DNA of 64,000 bases from Portulaca oleracea (Eukaryota > Streptophyta > Magnoliopsida > Caryophyllales > Portulacaceae). Positions 25,464 to 37,397 of this stretch are shown here, piece after piece (position 1 is the stretch's first letter; every line of letters begins with the position of its first letter). Both the position numbers and the translations under genes were made by a program. The stretch is from NCBI GenBank assembly GCA_029582165.1, contig CM055876.1, forward strand, positions 33,859,317 to 33,923,316, read 5' to 3'. A model generated the notes under the pieces. That model was not told where the DNA came from and did not search any database. It saw only the letters and a list, made by a program, of their open reading frames with translations.

Positions 25464-25696
25464 CTTCATTCATTTTGAAAGGGAGTATGAGTGCAATGGT
25501 TGAGTTGTATAATTGTGAAGCCATAGGTTCGAAGCAACTTTTTGAAGAATGCTAGTTAGTGTGACCTTTCCTCGCATTGTCCTTTTTCAATTTCCTAATA
25601 ATGACCACATATATTTTCCACCCCATTGGTGTGTTAATTTAGAAAAAATGGAGGGAGTATAATATAATTTTATCACAATGTAATGACGTGCTTTGG

Positions 25697-26731
25697 TGAT
25701 GTATAATGGGATCAATGGAATCTCATTATACTTGAAACAGGATCTTTAAAAATCAAGATAAGAATCTTGCTTCTTAAAGTTCTTAAAAATCAACCAAATT
25801 GAATGAAAGAAGATGGAAAACGAAAAAGATCAATGGAAATCTTTATCAAGGTGGACGAATGGATGAATGAACGAAATGAAGTGGATGAATGCTTGAATGA
25901 ATGGAAATGAATGGATGGATGATTAAACGAATGTAATGAGCGAATGGAATTAATGTGGGAATGAATGGAATGTAAGTTTCTTGGATGTTAGAATGATATG
26001 TGAATGATCTTGAGATTGAAACAATGAAGAAACAAAAACAAGATCAAATGAAAACTAGAAAGAAACTCACGATTTGAATGATGAACGAATGATGAATGAT
26101 ATTGGCTTTTGAAGATTCTTGGAGGATATAGCCACGCCACCTTCAAGAATATTTCAATCTCTTCCTATCACCACCTAGGACGCCACCCTAAGCTAGAACA
26201 AGAGGATAGGATCGAATCTCCCTCAAGACAAACGAAAGACTAGCAAAAGCTAGAGAGAAAACAACACCATGTATTTGTATTTGATTTATTGAATGAATGA
26301 TTACAAGGGCCTCCCAAGGGGTCTATTTATAGTAGAAGAGGACCCCCTAGGCGTGCCTATTTCAAGAATATAAGGGATTCCTAGCTAACATCATCTAATA
26401 CAAGTATGACATCATAAAGAATCAAAATGAACTAAGCTAGATTAAAACTTGAATAACTTGCTCGCTTCTTCTCCAAATTCCAAGATTCAAAAACCATTGG
26501 AAAGCTCTTTGAATGGTCTATCTTTGATTCTAGGATGACTTTCTCAAAAGCTTTATGGTTCTTGAGATATGGAGCAAATTACCGAGTTGCCCTTGTTGAA
26601 GCCATTCGTTTGTGTAAGAGACATGAGTGAATGGGGCTCCTTTTCCATGTAATCAAGTATTTGGCTCCTTTGGTGTGTATTTGATGTCTCCCTTTATGAC
26701 CTTGATGTATATGGCTATCAAATATACATCA
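25697..26731. mobile_element. Solo LTR, about 1.0 kb
   Basis: Starts TGATGTATAATGGG and ends AAATATACATCA (TG...CA with a short terminal inverted repeat), flanked by the 5-bp duplication TTTGG at 25692-25696 and 26732-26736. No internal retrotransposon domain lies on either side, so it is a recombined single LTR. The interior has a region of imperfect GAATG/GGATGAATG units (about 25850-26100) and a TATA-like TCTATTTATAGTAG near 26320. Confidence 0.85.
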
Positions 26732-27144
26732 TTTGGGGTTACAATTGTTGTGTTCACGAGGAGTTAAGTCTTGCACACAGACTGAGGTCAATGTTCTTTC
26801 GAGCTAAGCATATCTCATTTTGAAGGATTGATAATTAGAACACAATAATCACAAAAAGAAAGCAAAGTACACCTAAGGTAAGTGATTCATGAAACTACTA
26901 TGCCAACAATCACAGTTTACATTCTTATACTATTCACAAATTCACTGGATCAGATATTTTGTTAACAAAACAAGGAAAAATAATAATTCATATTCTTTTT
27001 GGAAAAGAGTATTTCACTTTTTTTTTTTCTCTTAAAGAACTAATAGTCAATCCAGTATTAATATCACAACTAACTAGTTTATTATACGCTCTTGAAATTT
27101 TATTTCGTCATTAATTTTCATTTTCGTTCGATAGCAATTGGTGT

Positions 27145-27146
<2 letters not shown>

Positions 27147-27196
<50 letters not shown>
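27147..27196. repeat. (TA)n microsatellite
   Basis: Twenty-five uninterrupted AT units in intergenic DNA. Confidence 0.95.
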
Positions 27197-27198
<2 letters not shown>

Positions 27199-28047
27199 CA
27201 AATTTTTCTCCCTAATCTACATGTACACTTGCTTAAGTAAATCATTCAACTATAAAATAGTCTTCCTGATATATTTACTTAATCATCCCCTAATTAATCA
27301 GAAAAACATCTCAAATTAACAACTTCCTTGAATTTCATGCCAATCTTTATCTGTCAAATCATCCCTTAATTAATTAGGGAGCTAGGGTTTTACTCTATTT
27401 TGGGCTGGAATATTATATGCGTTATATGGGCTAGTGGGCTTAATCCGCGCTACATGGGCCTGGGAATTGGAATGTTAGACATGAAATTTTTTGTTTTTAT
27501 AAGTTTCGGGTAATTTGGACGTTGGAAAATAGCCGATGTCTGATTTGTGCCCAAATCATTAACTTTAAAATTTTGCAGGTTGAGTACCTGACCCATCTAA
27601 AATAAAATTTTCGGTTCTATTACCCGACCCAGACCCGTCAATATTTTAATAAGCCCAAATCTGACACTGACCCATCGAGGCCGAAAATGATGGACCCAAA
27701 TATGTCCAAATGGGGCAAATTTGGGCCCACTCTCATCCCTATCTTCAATACAGTGACTTCATGACTTCATCTATGAAAATAAATAGATAAGGTAAGTAGA
27801 GCAACCTCCAACGACAATTATCTATTCCCTTTGTCTTTATATAAATGTTAACAATCGATTCTTCATAAATTATAATGAATTAAATATAAAATTAACATCA
27901 TTATAACTTTTAGCACAATATATTTCTACCGATGATAATTTCATATTATAACTCAATGTAATAATCTACAGTCAAAAATTTAGCAAAATTAACACTCATT
28001 TAAGGACGACGGTAATACTTCTTATCAGTGTAGTCTTACAGTCTGTT

Positions 28048-28230
28048 TGGTTATTAGAGGGGGAGGGGAGGGGATGGGAGAGTATTAGAAGGGAGGGGAG
28101 GGGAGGGAAGGGGAGAAGATCTATTTCTATCTTGTTTGGATTATAAGTGGAGGGGAATGGAAGGTAAAAAATGTTAATTGTTGTGTTTAGATTATAAAAG
28201 GGAGGGAATGAGGGGAAGAGGAGAAAAATC
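28048..28230 (+). repeat. GGGAGGGG-rich purine tract
   Basis: Repeated GAGGGGAGGGG and GGGAGGGAAGGGG units, almost pure purine on the plus strand. Preceded by GTCTGTTTGGTTATTAGAG, a start typical of small plant MITEs. G-quadruplex formation is plausible from the runs of three or more G. Confidence 0.6.
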
Positions 28231-28846
28231 AAGTAGTTTATTATATTAATAAAATTATTTTCTTTTTTTTAAATTATAATGAGTTCTCTTCCCCTCCGTT
28301 AACGCTTATATTGGGAGTTAATGAAAATGGGGTTAATGGTAAATCCATCGTTAAATTATAATATCATCTCATTTATGAAAGCATTAGGACCATCTCCAAA
28401 TACTAACCAACCATATAGAACTTGTAACTTTATAAGATATTTGCACTTTATCATATACAAACAACTATTTGGAAGTGCCTAGTGACCATCATGGTTCTAT
28501 TTTAAAACGGAATAATAACAACAGCAAAAATACAAATATGTGGGGAATTAAAGGTGAGGAAAAGGATCAAAAGTGGACCCCCTATTCTAAACGTACAAAT
28601 ACAAACAAAGGATCCCCCACATGATTGTTTATTATTATTCCGTCCATTCTTCCTATAATAAATTTTTTAAAATTAAATTTATTTATTTTCCATAAATATA
28701 CACGTGAATATCCATATTACAGATGATATATTAGAAATTCTAATTAAATAATTTATTTTTAAAAAATTTAAATACTAATTCATTTAAAAAAATCTTGATT
28801 AAATAATTTATATTTCAATTTAGCATATTAAATATTTTATCACTAT

Positions 28847-29084
28847 CGTTCTTTTATGCGGTAGAATTGTGGTGCGGTAAGTTGCGGTGCGGTGAATTGC
28901 GGTTGGTTGCGGTGAGTTGCGGTAAGTTACAGTGAAAAATAATAAATGGGTGTTGATATTAATAAAAAGGTAAATAGTAGATTGCGGTAGATTGTGGTGA
29001 GTTGAGACAGGTTACAGTAAATTACGGTGTAATAAGTTGCGGTAAATTACGGTGCGGTAAATTGCGGTACCGCATAAAAGAACG
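28847..29084. mobile_element. MITE-like element with 16-bp perfect terminal inverted repeats
   Basis: Left CGTTCTTTTATGCGGT (28847-28862) and right ACCGCATAAAAGAACG (29069-29084) are exact reverse complements. The core is made of TTGCGGTGAGTTGCGGTAAG-like units. Ends of the same type (GTATAAAAGAACGG) occur at about 12350 and 59715. No clear target duplication. Confidence 0.7.
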
Positions 29085-29593
29085 GTGCCTAAATATGTCT
29101 TCTTAAAACACATATTTTCTCCTTCCCATGTGGAGAGCACTTCAAGTTTCTTACACCATTTCACTAGAATAAACTTTTTAGTAAATCTACTGCTAAAACA
29201 ATGAACTAAATTAACTAATTAGGTTTTTACCCATTGAGATTTCGTGAGAGTAGGATTTTAACTTCAAGGTTTTGAAAATTAGTTTTATTCTACCTTAAAT
29301 TTAAATCAACTAATAATTAACCCATCTAACATTTGCATTAAAAATTAAATACAACATTTTCAGATCAAATCATTGATAAAATTAACATTAATTAACGACA
29401 TTGCCCTTAAATAAAAAGATTGACGTTAGAAATTAGTCAAATTATCTCACACCCTTCCCATGTGTCCGTCCCTTCACTCTGCCTTCTGTCTCTCATTCAA
29501 TCTCCATATTCTGCATTTTATTCTTTCATTTATCTTCCCTTTTCTTTCATTTATTTTCTGAAAATTTTCATTTACAAAGAGACACTTAGAATG

Positions 29594-30210
29594 TGTTAGG
29601 ATCGAGCTAAAAGATAGTCTAGTATTTGCAGCGGAAGATAAAATTATCAGAATGTATAAATTGAAAAGAAATATAACAAGATCAGTAAAAAGATAGAGAG
29701 AATAAAAGACACACGATTTACGTGGAAACCCAAATCGGGAAAAAACCACGGACGGCAACGGAGCAATAATCCACTAGTATAAGGGGAGAGATCCCAAGGG
29801 GCTATATAACACAAGGGGGTCGACGGCCAGATCACAAGGGGTTAATAGCACAGGCTATATAACGCAAGGGGATCGATGGCAAGATCACAAGGGGTTAATA
29901 GCACAGCGGGATATACTGAAGACAAACGAGCTCTCTAAAGGACTCTCACAACCTAGGGATAGGTAGAGGTGAAGAATGTTCTGTGTGTGTGTTTTTCATA
30001 TGCCGTAAGTGTATAGGTTGATAACAACCTATATTTATAGGATAAATTAAACTCCCTATAAACCTAACCTGACTCCCACTCCAATTAAATTTGGAATCTA
30101 ATACAATTAGGAAACCTAATATAATAAGGAAACCTAAATAATATCCTAATACAATTAGGAAACAAATAATTGTGGGATCAAGAGGCTGATTTTGGGCCAT
30201 CAACCCAACA
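29594..30210. mobile_element. Solo LTR, 617 bp
   Basis: Begins TGTTAGGATCG and ends CATCAACCCAACA, with the 5-bp duplication GAATG at 29589-29593 and 30211-30215. The interior has the phrase GCAGCGGAAG and ACGTGGAAACC, often seen in plant LTRs. A tandem duplication of about 60 bp (GGCTATATAAC...GGGGTTAATAGCACA) starts near 29798 and again near 29852. No internal retrotransposon sequence flanks it. Confidence 0.85.
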
Positions 30211-30699
30211 GAATGTTATTCTTTCACAAATACATTCTTATGGAAAATGAGAGTCAAATTCTTCTCTCATTCTGAAAACACAGTATGCCTTTTTTTTTTT
30301 GGTCAATTTCTCTATTTTTCTTACTTGATTTGAGATTTTTATAGTCCGTCAAAATTTGTTCGAATTAGGGTTCAAGTTAGGGTTATTTTCGTTCAGTTCC
30401 TCTCTTGAACACGAAGGAGGCGACAACACAGTGAAACTGACTGGTTAATTTTTCTGGGAGACAAAGTTGTCTTTTCATGTTTTTAATTAGGGTTATTTTA
30501 GACTTTCCATACCACCATATAAGGGTAAAATTGTCATTTGCCGGAAAAGAAGTAAGATAATAAGGTTCAAACTTCAAGTAGAATAAACCTAATTTCCCAA
30601 TTTTTTGGGGGTAAAATTTCACTTTCACTAAACCTCAATGGGTAAAATCCTAATTTGTTACTAAAACAATTACTACTAGAATAATAGTGGATCGTAGGT

Positions 30700-30985
30700 G
30701 ACCGTGGGTAAAAACTTTCTGAAAGTTACACTTATTCATTGAAAGTTATCGAAACTTACCAAAACTTACCATAGCTGTCAGAAATAATATTTAACATACA
30801 AACTAAAAATTATCGAAATTTACCAAAACTTGTCAAAATCATTTACCACTGAACTTTACAGGTTAGGACCTATAAAATTCAGTGGTAAACTGCTAAATAG
30901 TAGATATGATGAATATTATTTTTGGTAAGTTGTGATAATTTTCGGCAAATTTTGGTAACAATAACTTTGGTAAATTCAATATTAA
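30700..30985. repeat. Foldback repeat
   Basis: CGAAACTTACCAAAACTTACC at the left is answered by GGTAAGTTGTG and CAAATTTTGGTAAC at the right. The centre is a hairpin TTTACCACTGAA...TTCAGTGGTAAA at about 30842-30888. Confidence 0.55.
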
Positions 30986-32695
30986 TCAATCCTCTTAAGA
31001 AATCAAACCCAAACCCTACCATAACATAGAGCGACTAAATATTAGGCAGCGAGAATTGACCTAAAAGCCAAGAAAGAACCTGGAATGGAATTCCCAGGGG
31101 ACAATTTTTTTTAAAAAAAAACAACACCCATAACATAGAGAGCTTCTTGGTAAAGCTCAAGTGCTCAACTCCTAAATTAAATCTTACTCAAAGCATTAAA
31201 AACCAACCTCAAGAAGCTAAAATCAGTCCCGAACGAATCCAAGTAATAATAAAAAAAATTAAAAAATAGCAACCATAACCATTAATTCAGCATTGCCTAC
31301 TTCGATCGTCAATCAACAATCCATGAAGAACAACTTTTCCAGAAACTAAAATTTTTGAGATTAAGAGTGATCCGAACCTGAAAAATCCAATTGCTCTAAA
31401 CTTCATCAAAAAGGTGGGATGGCTTCACGAATCACATGATAACCCCAAAACCTGAAAAATCCCTTGGCTTTGAGCCGGCTATTAACATTGACATTCCCCT
31501 TGCGTAAATTAATTCATGTTGTACATTCCAAATTATAATCTGCCCACCCCTAAATAACCACCTACAGAACCCAAATATAGAAATTACATACTAAAATTAC
31601 ATGACTCATACAAACAGAGAATTAAAACTATAAAAACATGACATATACAATTGGAACCCAACAAGAACCCAAACTTAGTTTAACACACTTATTACCGAAT
31701 TCATAAGATGAACTAACAAGACCAATTTTCAACACATTAATACCTAAAATGCAAGTGACAACACCTAAATAAGATCTACAATGCAACCTAAATTACACGG
31801 TAATCAACAATTCAAGCAAAGCAATATATTATAGCATAAAAACTCAACATGCAACCCAACCATTTAAAAATTTTCAGTTCCAAGAAACTCGAAAACCAAA
31901 CCCAAAATTGAGATTTGGAAAAATTAATCATAAGCAAACTAAAGTTACTTTTTCAATAGTAATCACAATAATTTTAGGGCTGATTTTAAAGTCAGTAACT
32001 TACTTTTTCAATGTGCCCCGGTCATAACTTTTGTACACCAACATTTCTCAAGCCTGAAATTCTTCATCGTTGGGTTGTGTTGAATTGTAGTTGAAAAGGG
32101 GATTGTTTATTGAGATGCAGAGGAACGCAATCACATTTACATTCCGTTTTTATTTTTTCCTGAAGGACAATCACATTTAGACATGAAGATTACTGAAAAA
32201 AGGGCATGTGGTAGCCTAAACAAACCAAATTACGTAGGCTCCATCAGTCCTCAGTAACACAATACCAAATTTGTCCTCAAAAGTCATCAATTAATCAAAG
32301 CATTCACAAATAGCCTTTATCGATTTTTCAACCCGTACTACCTTCAACCTTTTAAATCACATGGACAATTAAAAACCCAAAATCGAAATTAAAGCATGGA
32401 AATGATAGTAGCTTGGCGAAATTAAAAGCTACCCACCTTGATATCACAAATGAATTGAAGTACTCTGAAGGTAAGTTGTACCACCTTGTGCTGGTTGTCC
32501 CATTTGCAGTTTGCACCACCAAAATCATCTAATTGGAAAGATCAAAGGGTAACATAATCAATCCCGCCAAGAATGACAATGGGTAATTCTAATCCATTTC
32601 AGTTCAATCAAACAAATCAACCCAAGAAAACCCAAAAAGGGCACAATCTTTAAGATACTACCCTACCCAACATCAAAAGCCAACCCAAAAAAAAA

Positions 32696-32722
<27 letters not shown>
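32696..32722. repeat. (CA)n microsatellite flanked by A runs
   Basis: About thirteen CA units between poly-A stretches. Confidence 0.9.
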
Positions 32723-32726
<4 letters not shown>

Positions 32727-34578
32727 AAAAAAGCGATTGAACCAAATCAGAAAACCCACAAAGGATAGAATATTCACTGCATTATCTAAGGTCACAATTC
32801 AACCAGAAAACATACAATCAAACAAAACTGAAGCAAACCCATCACAACAAAACAATCAAGGGAAAAACATTTACTGCATTACCCAGTAAATAAAATTATG
32901 CAAATAACACAAAATCACAAAATTTGTTGATATAATGTTGTATACACCCGGCCACAGACACAGAAGAGGATGAACGAGTGCCAAAAAAGGGATGAGGCTT
33001 CAAACCTTAACCAAGAGCACACTGAGAAAGCATATGAATAAATGAACCTTTAAAAAAAAAAGAACAAAGAAACTGGATGGGAATGGAAAATAATAAGAGG
33101 GAAGAGGTATGAAATGGATTGAGAAAGAAGTGAATTAATGACATCCATAAATACCGACTCTGAATCCTCCAACATCTTCTCCATATCCATGTCCAAGAAC
33201 CCACTCAACCCTTCTACATATCCATATCAAGGCTGGGATACAATAATGCAATGGTAAGGCTGGTGAATTGAGGGGACAGGGGAAAGTAATGGGGCACGCG
33301 TCCAAATTTTGACAGGAAAAAGGGCTGAAAGTGAGGGTATAACATTGTGGAATGATGATGATGAATGAAAATTACAGACATGAATGGAAATTAGAGAGGC
33401 AGTGAGTTTGGGAAGGGTTTGGGATTGGGGATGGGAATTTGGAGAGAATATGATGAATGGAAATGGAGTGAGAAAGAGGCGAAGAAGAAAGAAGCATAGG
33501 GAAAAGGAATGAATGAGTTTCTATCCAGTGAATTGACTGAAGAAGAAAGATTAATGACGAACAAGCCCCAGTGATATTTGCAAAATAGCAATTGACCCAG
33601 CGCACTATAGATTGCTACAGTATTCTATTCATGCTTTTTAAAGGTTATAGATATAGATATAGATTTTTGGTAGGTATTGTAATCTTCGGTAATTTTTATT
33701 AACTTTTGATAAATTACGGTTCAATAAATTTTTACTTTCAAACACGTACCATCCAACTTGTAAAAAGGGGAGTTGATGAAAATGGGAACTAATGCTACGA
33801 AGACAATTACAAATAATAATAATAATAATATAATATTATAATAATAATTGGGCCACCACCAAACATTAGGAGTAGAAAATTGGAAGCCCCATTCGATACG
33901 GGCCCCCACAACGTAACGGGTAGTACATCTCACGATCCAAACACGGACGATTTTTTAGAGAGAAACCAAACCAAAGCTTCTCACCGAAAACAACTCCGGT
34001 TCGACCACGTGGCAACGATCAATTGGCTCAACAACCCCCACTCACTAAACACGTGACAGTAAATGCACCTCCGTCTCACTCGCCCAACTCTCCCAATTAA
34101 ATTAAATAAAAAAAAAGGAAAACGAAATTCAAATATACCGAAGACTTTGCTTTGCTTGCCTCCTAATTTTCAGCTCTTTTCCCTTTTTCTTTGCTCCCTC
34201 CGTCCTATATTAGTTTATTATATCACAGTTTCGAATATTATTTTTTAATCGATAATTTTTTACAAAATATTTTATTAATAATTGTAATATTATATTTTTT
34301 AGATAATATTTTTCATTACGAATCAAATAATAATAATTTTATTTAACAAATCATTATATATATTGAGAAATTTATGATCAAAACTTTATATGTTTTACTA
34401 TATAATTTCTTAAAAAGACAAATGATATGGAAAAAAGAGAACAAGACAAAGAAGAGGGCAGGGCAGAAGAAACTAAATTAAATTGAGTAAAAATTTGAGG
34501 AAATTTCAGATGAATTTCATCTACTTTCCAACAACACCCTTTGTTTGTGGCCTTATCCTCTTTTCTCCCCAACTCAGT

Positions 34579-36167
34579 CTATAAATAACAATACCCCAAC
34601 TCCCTTTTTTCCCATTTTTATTCACACTTTAAATTCACACTCACAAAGAGAGAAAAAAAGAGAGAGTGGTTGAGTTTGAGAGAGAGAGAGAAAGTGTGGG
34701 TTGAATTGGATTTTTTCTGGGTCTTTTTGCAGGTTCTGCATTTGGGTTTTTTTCTGGGTCAACGTCTATTAGGGTTCAAAGGTACGTTTTTTCTGGTAAT
34801 TTATCGTCTTTTACTGTCAATTTGCCTCTCATGGTGAAACCAGCTAGTGAATTTTTTCATACCCATTTGCTGTTTTGGGGTTTTTTTCCACCTTTTCTGC
34901 CCCTATAATAAATATCTAATCTTGCCCTTGATTTTTTTGGGGGTAGTTTTGTCATATTTGACCTAATTCTAGGGTAAAATTTTTTTGATGTGTTTTTTCT
35001 TTAGGGATTTGCTTTGAAATCAGGATCTGTTTTTTTGGGGGTAAAGTATTTGTCTTGGGCTTTGCTAATTTGTTGTAGATGTGAATTAGTTAACACTAAT
35101 ATATAATATTTGGGGGTGGGGGGTGTAAATGTGTCATATTCTAGTCTAGGGTGAAATTTTTTGAGGGATTTGCTTTGATATCAGTAATGGTTTGATGTAG
35201 GATCTGTGTTTATGTTGTCTTCTCTGGTTTTCTGGGGTAAAGTTTTGTGGGGTAAATTATTGTCTCTTGGGCTTTGCAAGTAATTAAGTATTTTGACCTC
35301 TTCAGTTTGTTTTACCCAAGTAATTAAGATGGATCTAAAATGCTTTTGGAGATAAGATTCCTTTCCTCTTATGATATTACATACATGAACTGATCAAGAT
35401 GAGAGTGTTGGTAATTTCTATATAGATTGCATTCATTTGGTAGTGACTTCTTATGGTAGGAATTGGAACTATTCCTGAAATCTGAACAGGTAGGAGTTAG
35501 AATGAGTTGATTTGACTCTGTATTCATTTGGTAATGACATTGACATATGGAAATAGACCTGTCAATTCAGTCGGGTCGGGTTCGGTATGGTCCGTATTCC
35601 GGGTTTGTTATATTTTAGGTTCGAAAACCCGGGTCGGGTTAGCTTTTGCCAGGACTACATCGAAAACAAGGAAAAGGACAACCATATGTTTCTGTTGGGA
35701 AAAAAAAGGGAGAAAAATAATGAAGATAGAAACCCTTATGCTTTTCTTTACCCCCTTATTGAGATGATCTATGCAATTTGAGATCTATACAGATAGACCA
35801 GTGAGTATGTGACAAAAAGTTGTTGGAACATGACTCTGAAAAGATGGTTTCTTTCATGGGAGTTTAAACTTCAAACTCAACCCTAAGGAGGATCTAGTTG
35901 GGTATACTTTTGTGAGAAGAAGCATCTAAACTAAAACACTGAAAAAAGTGAAGGGATGCTGAGTTTTTGTTCTTAGGGTTCATATTCTTCCCAAAGAAAT
36001 CAAGACCATGTTCTAGTTTAGGGTTTGAATGATTCTTACTTAAGCAATTCATCCAAAATGCATAGACCCACTATGTGATTCTTAACAATAGAACACCAAA
36101 AACATAAACCGGGCCGATCATTGACATTGCTCCTTTCTTCTTCTGTTGGGGTCCCACAGACTTGCAA
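34579..36167 (+). promoter_or_regulatory. TATA box, non-coding first exon and long 5'UTR intron of the Cys/His-rich gene
   Basis: CTATAAAT at 34579-34586 is followed by an (GA)-rich leader (34640-34695). A strong donor, CAAAG|GTACGT, lies at 34780-34781. The matching acceptor is probably GTCCCACAG just before ACTTGCAA and the ATG at 36168, giving an intron of about 1.4 kb. T-rich intron sequence and the GGGGTAAA phrases are typical of leader introns. The intron carries a GGGTCGGG-type repeat remnant at about 35556-35645. Confidence 0.6.
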
Positions 36168-36602
36168 ATGGAGGCCATCATGACCGCCACCGGATCATCC
36201 TCCAATGTCATTTTCATGTCAAGTATCCTCGGCCAGGACGGTCCGAACCCCGGCCACAAATGTGACTGGAAATGCCAGAACGAGCACATTTGCGGGAACA
36301 TGTACCACTGCAAGCTGACCGGACTGACTCACATTTGTGACAAAAACTGCAACCAGAGAATTCTCTACGACAACCACAGCTCCCTCTGTAGGGTGAGTGG
36401 TCAGGTTTTCCCGCTCACTCCAATCGAGCAACAGGCGGTCCGAGGCGTTCGTAGGAAGCTCGAGGCCGAGGCGGGCCACTCCGACACGTGTTCTTTCAAG
36501 CGCCGCCGTGATGCAAATTTACATCCCTCGCCCTTCGAGAGATCCTTCTCGGCCGTCAGCCCTATCTGCAGTCAAGTTGGAGATGGCATGGACTTGAACT
36601 AG
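36168..36602 (+). CDS. Small Cys/His-rich protein, possible zinc binder, unnamed
   Basis: 144 residues from the ATG at 36168; codons are GC-rich compared with the surroundings. Residues about 32-74 carry a dense metal-ligand pattern, C-X3-C-X3-H-X-C-X4-HC-X6-H-X-C-X3-C-X8-H-X3-C, beginning KCDWKCQNEHICGNMYHC. After it come a short conserved-looking block (FPLTPIEQQAVRGVRRKLEAE), a basic stretch (FKRRRD, possible nuclear signal) and a Ser/Pro-rich tail. The long 5'UTR intron is common in broadly expressed plant genes. I do not recognise a named family; nuclear zinc-binding adaptor is inference only. Confidence 0.75.
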   Translation: MEAIMTATGSSSNVIFMSSILGQDGPNPGHKCDWKCQNEHICGNMYHCKLTGLTHICDKNCNQRILYDNHSSLCRVSGQVFPLTPIEQQAVRGVRRKLEAEAGHSDTCSFKRRRDANLHPSPFERSFSAVSPICSQVGDGMDLN

Positions 36603-37397
36603 ATAACTGAATAAACTCGATGAGCCTTTTTTTCGTTTTCCTGTTATCTTTATCTAACCTTTATCTTATCGTTATGAACTTTTACTCGTCGGTGAACTAT
36701 GTGAGGGTCTTAATGCGGAACCTAGTTGCGCCCCCTTGTGTGAGGCAGAAGGACTTATTTCTCTAAATTTAGTGGATATGTAGAAGATTTAAGACTTCAT
36801 CGTATACTTTGCCTAATATTTCTTGTCTGCCTAGTATGCCCCTGATTATCTGCTATTTTGCCCTTATAATTGTGCTTATTTTGCTGATTCTGACTGAATT
36901 TGTTTCATGTTTCTATTGGGAGGGAAGAGGATGTATCATGTATGTAGGGATGTTCATTCTTGGCTACTTCACTGATGTATTGTTGTATTATGAGCCATGC
37001 CAACTTATGTAACCATAATTTTTTTTTACAGTTTCTTTTCCCCCCTTTGTTGGGTGACTGTAAGTCTGTAACAAGTGTTTGCCTTGGGCAGTTGGGCTAC
37101 TTTTGATGTACATGTTTCTCCCTTTATACCCCCCCCCCCCAAAAAAAAAGGGAAAAAGAAGGAAAGGATGTGTGAGTGTGAGGGAGAGATTTGTATACTT
37201 CAGGTAGAGGTCATGGAACTCAGGAATCTTCCCGTTGAACTCCTTATATTTCATTTCTTCCTGTTTATACACTTGTTTTGGTTTGACATATGTGCTCATT
37301 GATGTTATTTTGCAGGTTCGAATATGTTCTAGTCAGGGGGTTCAGACTTTCTATATTACTTATTGCATCGTCAATGATTTGTTGCTGGATTCAGATT

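Larger units (their letters stand above)
26737..29588. other. Intergenic, repeat-rich, no gene seen
   Basis: Contains a (TA)n tract (27147-27196), a remnant with CCCGACCC-type units (about 27390-27720), a G-rich purine tract (about 28048-28230) and an inverted-repeat element (28847-29084). No supported coding sequence. Confidence 0.5.
30216..34578. other. Long intergenic stretch; possible non-coding transcription on the minus strand
   Basis: No protein gene supported. A foldback of TTACCAAAAC type lies at about 30700-30985, including the tight palindrome near 30842-30888, and a (CA)n tract at 32696-32722. On the minus strand several short blocks look exon-like (around 33215-33130, 32530-32440, 32095-31995, each next to AG/GT consensus), but they carry no extended open frame. 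They could belong to a non-coding RNA or be chance. Confidence 0.4.

Noticed and set aside
25500..25600. Second tRNA-like fragment after tRNA-Pro (GGTTCGAAGC phrase)
   Set aside because: Only a B-box-like phrase is present; no acceptor or D-arm can be formed.
30986..33260. Possible multi-exon minus-strand protein gene
   Set aside because: Some AG/GT-bordered blocks exist, but no combination gave a long open frame or a recognisable protein.
33007..33605. Short hydrophobic minus-strand ORFs
   Set aside because: Composition is Ser/Phe/Ile-rich, as expected from AT-rich DNA. No start context, splice partners or family signature.
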